Below, piece after piece: positions 58,423-64,000 of a stretch of 64,000 nt of DNA. The notes beneath the pieces are model-generated. The model had not been told where the DNA came from. It did no database searches and saw nothing but the letters and a program-made list of their open reading frames with translations. How positions within the stretch are numbered: the stretch's first letter is position 1; each line of letters begins with the position of its first letter. The DNA comes from Peromyscus leucopus (taxonomy: Eukaryota > Chordata > Mammalia > Rodentia > Cricetidae), in assembly GCF_004664715.2 (NCBI RefSeq), contig NC_051075.1:28142832-28206831 (forward strand). Reading direction: 5' to 3'. The position numbers and the translations under genes are program-made.

Positions 58423-58879
58423 GGAGATTACAGGGGCTGCTGGGGGGCTTGGAGAAGGGGATCCCTCCCGGTGGGGCTAGAAGGGGACATGCCGGGTGGC
58501 CAGAATCTGGGGCCAAGTTGGGCAGGTCTTCCAAGAGTGGCTGGTGCCCAGGGATGGGGTCCGGGTTGGGCGCGGATACTCACCTCTGCTTCAGAAGGGA
58601 AGTCGGGGGCAGGATGGGAGCTGGGAGCTGGTCTCTAAGTCTCAGGAAGTGGCTGGGGTCTCGGGCAGATGGGTGTGGGGGCAAGGCGAGGAGATTGCAG
58701 GGGCTGCTGGGGGGCTTGGAAAAGGGGATCCCTCCTGGTGGGGCTAGAAGGGGACCTGCCCGGTGGCCAGAACCTGGGGCCAAGTTGGGCAGGTCTTCCC
58801 GGAGTGGCTGGTGCCCAAGGATGGGGTCGGGTTGGGCGCGGATACTCACCTCTGGTCCAGACGGGAAGTTGGGGGCAGC
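58423..58879 (-). promoter_or_regulatory. L1 5' UTR monomers, period 267 bp
   Basis: GGAGATTACAGGGGCTGCTG at 58423 and GGAGATTGCAGGGGCTGCTG at 58690 start two copies of one unit. The second ends at the L1 5' end (58879, about 190 bp). Both carry GGGGATCCCTCC, CCAAGTTGGGCAGGTCTTCC and GGGCGCGGATACTCACCTCT. In rodent L1 such monomers are the promoter and drive transcription toward ORF1, here on the - strand. The CpG-bearing GGGCGCGGA is still intact in both. Confidence 0.88.
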
Positions 58880-58939
58880 GAAATTTTCCTTTTATTTGCA
58901 AATTCATCTTGCCATTTTTTCTCTCTTGTCTTAGGGTCT

Positions 58940-59325
58940 TAGACACCATGACCATGACAACTCTTAAAAAGGAAAAAATTTATTTGGGCTACTTTACTAT
59001 TTCAGAGGTTTAGTCCATTATCATCATGGTGGGACATGGCAGCATGCAGGCAGATAGGGTGGTACTAGAGAAGGAGATGAGAGTTCTTTATCTTGATTTC
59101 TCAGGCAGCAGAAGTGGACACTGTGTATACACTAGGTGTAACTTGAGCATTCAAGAGACCTCAAAGCTCACTTCCACAGTGATACACTTCCTCCAATAAG
59201 ATCTCACCTACTCTAAGAAGGCCACATCTCCTAATAGTGTCACTCCCTGTGGACCCAGCATCCAAATACATGAATCCATGCAGGCCATACCTATTAAAAT
59301 CACTGCATCCCTCATATCTTAATGT
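58940..59325 (-). mobile_element. MaLR LTR (MT-like)
   Basis: 'CATGACCATGACAACTCTTA', 'TCCATTATCATCATGGTGGG', CATGCAGGCAGATAGGG and 'CTAATAGTGTCACTCCCTG' follow the reverse MT-type MaLR LTR, as at 37262-37560. It lies just outside the L1 5' end. Confidence 0.75.
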
Positions 59326-59404
59326 ATGTAGCTACGTGTTTCACACTAGAGAGGATTGCTTCTGTGCTTGGCTGTTTCTTCCCTAAATCAGTCCAATTTG
59401 CTGC

Positions 59405-59497
59405 TTTGTTGTTGTAGACCATGCTGGTCTTGAACTTACAGAAACTGAGTGCTGGGATTCAAGGTGTATGCCTCCATCACCAGCTTCCCAATTTGAT
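59405..59497 (-). repeat. B1 fragment
   Basis: 'GACCATGCTGGTCTTGAACT' and GAGTGCTGGGATTCAAGG followed by GTATGCCTCCATCACCAGC give a reverse B1 without its tail. Confidence 0.7.
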
Positions 59498-59499
59498 TT

Positions 59500-59885
59500 T
59501 ATGTTCTGTATTCCATTAAGTCCTAGGATGCTGATGAAATTCTGCCTGCTTCTGTGCAACTCTGAGGCAAAGATGGCTCTGTTCCAGTTCTGAACACCGT
59601 CTTTTCCTTTCAGTACCTCATCACAATGATCTTTACTCTCCACATTTCTTTCAACGTTCTAGTCACAAATACTTATGTAATATCAAAAAAGTTCACTCAT
59701 TCCAGACAGCTCCCTTTTTCCAAACTTTCATGATAATTGTCTTTAATGTTCCATTCACTCATGGAAGTCAGGGCTTCTCCTCATATTTCTTATGGCTGCT
59801 GCTACTTACCCAGTTCTGAAGCAACTTCCATATTTTAGATATTTACTACCACACAGCCTCACTTCTTGGTACCAATTTTCTCCCA
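59500..59885 (-). mobile_element. MaLR/ERVL-like internal remnant
   Basis: On the - strand, starting at 59885, ATTGGTACCAAGAAGTG is the typical start of MaLR internal sequence directly after an LTR, followed by decayed non-coding sequence. A B1 fragment lies just beyond. Confidence 0.5.
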
Positions 59886-59939
59886 GTATGATTACACTAA
59901 GTATAGGAGAATACAGGAGATTAGTAAAACAAAGGCAGT

Positions 59940-60316
59940 AGTGTATTTAATTTGGCTTGTAGCTACCCAGCTTTTCTTAAATTATTTCATTTACCTTTTG
60001 CCTCTGGGCTCTTCCCCCTCTCTTGCTTCCAAAAATTTTACTCTTATTCCATGGCTTGCTGTGTAGCTGGGTGGTGGCCCCTAATGTCCTCCTCCTTCTC
60101 CAGCTATTTCTTTCTTCACTTTCCCATCTCTTTTTTTCTTCTATATATTCTCTTTGCTTTCTAGACATAAGTCCCCTTTCTCCTGCCTTGCTATTGGCCA
60201 TTTAATTCTTTATTAGACCATCAGGTGTTTTAGACAGGTACAATAACACAGCTTCATGCAGTTAAACAAATGCAACATAAACAAAAGTTACACACCTTAA
60301 AATATATTCCCCAACA
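59940..60316 (-). mobile_element. 3' LTR of a - strand ERV2 (family C)
   Basis: On the - strand it starts TGTTGGGGAATATATTTTAA at 60316, directly after a purine tract. It contains GGTCTAATAAAGAATTAAATGG, GGCCAATAGCAAGGCAGGAG and a TATA-like GAATATATAGAAG. The left boundary is uncertain because it runs into MaLR-like sequence. Confidence 0.65.
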
Positions 60317-62660
60317 TTTCCCCCTTTTTGTCTAAATAAAAATAAAGGTTTTTAACTTTAACATAGTAAAACTACATACAACAAAAACAGTTATCAAGTA
60401 AGAATTAATTTACAATATTCAATCCATTTACATTTAGCAAATTCAGAGAAAGCACTCTACCGTGCATCTTAATGACTCCAAAGTTTTATATACAATTTAC
60501 TTTCTATCATAACTAAGGAAAACTGCAACTATAACTCTCTTGTCTTCAACTCCATCAAAGACCCAGAAGGATGTAATATTATCTAACAACAGAGACATTT
60601 GGCTGCCTGGACTATCACCCAAATTTCCTTTACAATGTTGGGGCATACATCTTCAGCCTACAGGCCCAAAATATCTGGCAAACATCTCAGTGAAGCAGGA
60701 AATTTGGAGAACTGTTCTGCCTTGTTTTGGCAAAGCTCAGCTGTCATTTTCCTATGTGTCCTTCAGAATATCTGACAGACCCTTCCATGAAGCAGGAATC
60801 TCAAAGAACTATTCTGCCTTGTTTTGGAAAAGTTCAACAGTCTTTTTCTTGTATGCCCTGCATGTCCAGTAGGCACAGCACATTGCCAGAAGTCAAAGGC
60901 AAGATCAGTTTCTTTGCCCAGTGTCTAACCTTGCCACAACGAAAGCAAACTGCATAAGGAGTTTCTTCAATGCCCATCATCTCTGATGTAAATTTTTGTC
61001 AGATATAGCTCATTGTCATTGTAGCTGGAAGTTTCCTGGTGTCCCACCTGGCCTGTGGTTGGGACAAATCTCTCACCCACAGTCCCATGGCCCTTAAAAA
61101 ACAATCACACAGAGGCTTAATAATATTTGTAACTGCTCAGCCATTAGTTCAGGCTTATTACTGATTAGCTCTTACACTTAAATTAACCCATCATTCTTAT
61201 CTATGTTTAGCCACATGGCTTGGTACCTTTTCTCAGTTCTGCCTTGTCATCTTGTCTTCTCTGTGTCTGTCTGGCGACTCCTGACTCAGCCCTCTTCCCA
61301 GAATTCTCTTCATCTGATTGCCCCACCTATACTTCCTGCCTGGCTACTGGCCAATCAACATTTTACTTATCAACCAATCAGAGCAACACACATTCACAGC
61401 ATACAGAACATCACACAGCATGCTATGAAAAACTTCAAGTTAACAAAACATTTTAAGTGCCATATTCTGTAGGTCTATCTATCTAAAATATATCTCTATA
61501 TGATCTGGAAAGCATATCTAACATATCTACTAATTTGATTGTTATAAACGACTAGCCACTTACCTCTTTTCCTGATTATCCTATACAATTTATAATAACA
61601 CCTTTCAAAAACTAAAATTTTACCTTACATTTTTAAATAAACTGCATAGGTACAACATCTTAAACAAGAGTAAAAACATATATACAATATGTTGCAACAA
61701 AAATAACCTTAAATTTCTAACAGTATACAAAAATCCTTTAAATAAGAATGGAAACATATATACAGTATATTGTAACAAAAATACCTTAAACTTGTATCAA
61801 TATACAAAAGTCCTTTAAAAAAGAGTAGAAATACATATACAATGTAAGAAAAATAACTTTAAATTTATATCAATATACTAAATCCCATGCCAATGCAAAA
61901 TATCTGAGATTAATAGTTGTCCTATATGCCCATATTCCCCTAAAACATAACAAACATCCATAGCCCACCAAATAACCAAAAACCCTATCTCTTGGGAATG
62001 TGGGCATAGTATTCTCCAAATTGCTTCTTTCTGTCTGTGGATGAAGTATCTTCAAGGTCCCAGAGAAAATTTGAAATGATGGTCAAGTCCTGAGAAGACC
62101 ATGTGTGCTTCCATCTCTACATGACTTTTTTCTTTTACTGTCTCTTTAAAGAGTTTACTTTATTGTCTTTAATCTATTTATTTTGATTTATGACTATCTA
62201 TACCTTTTTTTTTCTTTCTTAAGTGTATGCACTTTGTTAAACACACTGTAACCTGTTTAGAGGTTTTTTGTTTTTGTTTTTTTTTTTCATCCGGACCTCT
62301 TTTACTGTGTATCTCTAGTCTTTTCTGACTGTGTGAGCAAACCTTTAAACTGCTAACTTACACCTGGATTCTACACATGTGGCTCTCAGATGGCTCTCAG
62401 GTGCCCGCTTCTTAGATCTGAAAGTCAAGTCTAAAACCAATGTCCTGGTTGGAGGTAGGTGATCAGGAACTGCATTCAACCTTCCTAGCTATGGAAGCCA
62501 GTACCTGAGCTGCCACAGCCACTTTTACGTAGCTTGTAGTTTTTACTTAGCTTGTGGTTTTTATTTAGCCGCTGCCCTGCCAGCTGAACTGGAGTGCCTC
62601 TTAAAGGAGCCATGTCCTTTTTTTTTTCTCAGCTTTCTCAGGCCCTACATGGAAATATGG
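60317..62660 (-). mobile_element. Internal region of a non-autonomous ERV2 (family C LTRs)
   Basis: Between the primer site (62661-62678) and the purine tract (60317-60329, AAAAAGGGGGAAA on -) lies a mostly non-coding interior of about 1.9 kb without the nested LTR. A zinc-knuckle-like stretch of Gag nucleocapsid stands at about 60911-60952 (-): the CxxC pair and His are present, but the final Cys is replaced. No other retroviral protein can be read. 'Aaatacatatacaatg'-type A/T-rich repeats fill 61620-61870. Confidence 0.7.
61020..61420 (-). mobile_element. Solo LTR (family B) nested in the ERV2 interior
   Basis: 401 bp. On the - strand it starts TGCTGTGTGATGTTCTG and ends GGAAACTTCCAGCTACA. 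Flanks TGTCAT (61014-61019) and TGCTAT (61421-61426) match at 4 of 6, consistent with an aged duplication. It contains GGTTGATAAGTAAAATG, GGCCAGTAGCCAGGCAGG and AAGCCATGTGGCTAAAC. Confidence 0.75.
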
Positions 62661-62678
62661 GTCCCACATTGGTTGCCA
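62661..62678 (-). other. Decayed primer binding site, tRNA-Lys type
   Basis: On the - strand TGGCAACCAATGTGGGAC matches the tRNA-Lys1,2 site (as at 56571) at 14 of 18. Most differences are transitions, including at the CpG. Confidence 0.8.
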
Positions 62679-62684
62679 ATTTCT

Positions 62685-62841
62685 TGTTGGTTGTTCTGGC
62701 ACTTTGGTCTTTTGGGGACCCACCAACGAGCTCCCAAATGAATCACACAAAGAGGCTTATTTTTAATTATGAATGACCAGCCTTGGCTTGGCTTGTTGCT
62801 AGGCAGCTTTTCTTAACACCTTAAAATAATATTCCCCAACA
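62685..62841 (-). mobile_element. 5' LTR (family C) with a large U3 deletion
   Basis: On the - strand it starts TGTTGGGGAATATTATTTTA and after about 30 bases jumps to AAGAAAAGCTGCCTAGCAAC, which in the 3' LTR lies more than 300 bases further on. It ends CAACCAACA six bases before the primer site. The promoter and TATA-like region are gone. Only 157 bp remain. Confidence 0.75.
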
Positions 62842-62965
62842 CTTTTATAAGGAAAACACTCTGATAAAATTATTTGCAAGATGATGACATTGATCTATTC
62901 ATGACTTAAGCAACCTTTTAAAAGTCCTGATCTTAATACAAACACAATGACTAAGATTTCATTTT
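62842..62965 (-). mobile_element. Possible MLT1/MST fragment
   Basis: 'CATTGATCTATTCATGACTT' and 'AACCTTTTAAAAGTCCTGAT' resemble the same block as at 47310-47455. Confidence 0.45.
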
Positions 62966-63604
62966 ATTTTTATCAGAAGTATCTTTCCCATCCATGACAT
63001 AGCTATGTTTTTCTTACCATCATTACTGAGGCTGGCATTTTGGAGATGTTGATCATATAATTACTTGGTTTTTAAATACAATTAATGCCTTTACAGTTTG
63101 CATTTTAATGTGTTCTTTTTCACCTTTGGGCTGTTTAATGCTGTTATACCCATGAGAGTTTGTTTGTTTGTTTTTAGTATAAACCAGTAGTATATCCAGC
63201 ATGGGAAATAGCAAGGAGTTGCCCCTGTGCCACCAATGCACTCTACATATTGCTAAAAATATCCCTTATTTAAAAAAGCTGATGATATGCTTTCTAGGGC
63301 CAACTAGTTCACATTAGAAATAAGAACAATTCTGTAATCAAATATTTAAGTCTTATTATACTGTGATTTCAACCAGCATTTCCTGATGTGATCCTTGCTA
63401 CTCACCTTGACATGCACAGCCCTCAAGTAGAACTAGAAAACTGCATCCCCTGAATTCCCCTTCAAGTTCAAATTGCTTATATCATTCCCTCTGTATTTCA
63501 GAGGAGGTGGTGTAGCTTTAGGGGCATAATTAGAAATAAAAATCCTCCCAATTTTAGTGTTATGGATATCTCTCCCAAGAAGCTAGAAAAAAATAAGCGT
63601 GAAT
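62966..63604. other. Unique-looking DNA
   Basis: No recognised repeat or gene. Confidence 0.35.
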
Positions 63605-63850
63605 TGTTTTTTAAAAACAGAAAGTTTATTATTTTTATTCTCTCATACAATGTATTCTGAACACATTTTGCCTCCCTCCACTCCTCCTGGCTTCTTTCCA
63701 CCTCCCCCACCCCCAGATCCATCCTCCATTTCGGAAAACAGCAGGCCTTCCAGAGATATCAACTGAACGTATCATAACAAATTATCATAAGACCAGGCAC
63801 AAACCCTCATGTCAGGCCTGGGTGAGGCAACCCAGTAGGAGGAAAACTAG
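63605..63850 (-). mobile_element. Lx-type L1 3' end
   Basis: A T-rich start (63605-63640), 'CCCACCCCCAGATCCATCC', 'AACAGCAGGCCTTCCAGAGA' and 'GGCAACCCAGTAGGAGGAAA' follow the reverse of the Lx 3' UTR. The L1 is cut by an LTR at about 63855. Confidence 0.75.
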
Positions 63851-63853
63851 ATG

Positions 63854-64000
63854 TAACCAACCGTCTTATTAAAATAAAAAACACAGAACCAATGTAAAAG
63901 AGAAAGCCGAGAGGTCAGAGCTCAGAGCTAAAATCTTACCTCCTGCAGTGATCCTAGCTTCCCGAAAGAGAGCTACTTCCTGTGTGTCTGTCTTTAAATA
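63854..64000 (-). mobile_element. LTR (family A), runs off the window
   Basis: Read on the - strand the last ~145 bp of the window give TATTTAAAGACAGACACACA, GCTCTCTTTCGGGAAGCTAG, 'GGAGGTAAGATTTTAGCTCT' and 'AATAAGACGGTTGGTTACAT'. This is the R-U5 half of the LTR at 7264-7670 and close to it. The other end lies outside. Confidence 0.85.

Larger units (their letters stand above)
49671..58879 (-). mobile_element. Formerly full-length L1, carrying two later ERV insertions
   Basis: Read on the - strand: tandem 5' UTR monomers (58879 to about 56310), ORF1 (56205-55013), ORF2 (54950-50607), 3' UTR (50606-49705), A-run, a 17-base extra segment and a second A-run (49671-49677). Possible diverged flanking repeats are GAAAATTCCCC... 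at 49650-49670 and GAAATTTTCC... at 58880-58897. Removing the LTR (53192-53703), the ERV (56457-58410) and one duplication each leaves about 6.7 kb, normal for rodent L1. All frames are broken. Confidence 0.88.

Noticed and set aside
58285..58934. Long Gly/Trp-rich frames on the + strand
   Set aside because: They are L1 5' UTR monomers and the end of an LTR. The repeat of the same peptide in two units reflects the 267-bp period.
1..64000. A hidden novel defence, biosynthetic or signalling system
   Set aside because: All coding-like signals reduce to L1, ERV or chance frames. The remaining gaps show no conserved motif that I can support from sequence alone.

Overview
This window is vertebrate, mammalian and almost certainly rodent DNA, with no intact host gene that I can recognise. 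The best organism clue is the B1 SINEs (11950-12101, 18655-18784, 36393-36505). In reverse orientation they carry the variant tail 'gtagctttgtgcctttcctgg' style wording seen in cricetid rodents (hamsters, voles, deer mice) rather than house mouse. Rodent L1 (Lx and a younger subfamily), B3/B2-type and RSINE/B4-type SINEs, MaLR elements and rodent class II endogenous retrovirus (ERV2) LTRs support this. I saw no rRNA, tRNA gene, CRISPR array, operon or host exon. Nearly every longer open frame is a piece of L1, an LTR, a microsatellite or chance.

Layout. 1-1690: 3' end of a + strand L1. 2120-2930: old Lx L1 3' end with a solo LTR nested in it (6-bp duplication). 3973-7151: an L1 whose 5' part is inverted (twin priming), with a diverged target duplication. 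7264-7670: solo LTR. 7.7-25.5 kb: mostly AT-rich unique DNA with scattered SINEs, MaLR LTRs, an old L1 EN-region fragment, microsatellites and a 366-bp pure pyrimidine tract at 18281-18646. 25575-27413: a composite dispersed repeat built on ~217-bp tandem units with a polyadenylated-looking 3' tail. 28.7-32.7 kb: L2 pair, Lx-like 3' end and an old LINE ORF1-type region. 33-36 kb: unique DNA with SINEs and simple repeats. 35989-37215: 3' half of a non-autonomous ERV2 on the - strand. 37262-38540: MaLR with internal region, itself interrupted. 39383-42261: a second twin-primed L1 carrying a MaLR LTR and a young 5'-truncated L1. 42606-43898: another - strand L1. 49671-58879: a formerly full-length L1 (- strand, about 6.7 kb after removing insertions) broken by a 512-bp LTR and by a 1954-bp ERV2 derivative. 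58940-62841: MaLR remnants and a second non-autonomous ERV2 (- strand), itself hit by a solo LTR. 63605-64000: Lx 3' end interrupted by another LTR that runs off the window.

LTR labels used below are local. A and A2 are + strand LTRs ending near 'TTACATCTACA/GCTACA'; A2 copies carry B1-like sequence inside. B LTRs start TGCTGTGG and end near AGCTACA or AGCAACA. C LTRs start TGTTGGGG. A primer binding site matching tRNA-Lys1,2 follows A (56571-56588), and a decayed version follows C (62661-62678), which places these in class II (ERV2).

I did not find a new gene system. The value of the window is structural: nested insertions with readable target duplications, two twin-priming inversions, heptad-repeat expansion in L1 ORF1, a slippage frameshift beside the reverse-transcriptase active site, a mismatched-LTR ERV, and the 217-bp composite repeat. 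Family names are from memory of repeat consensus sequences and were not checked against a library.
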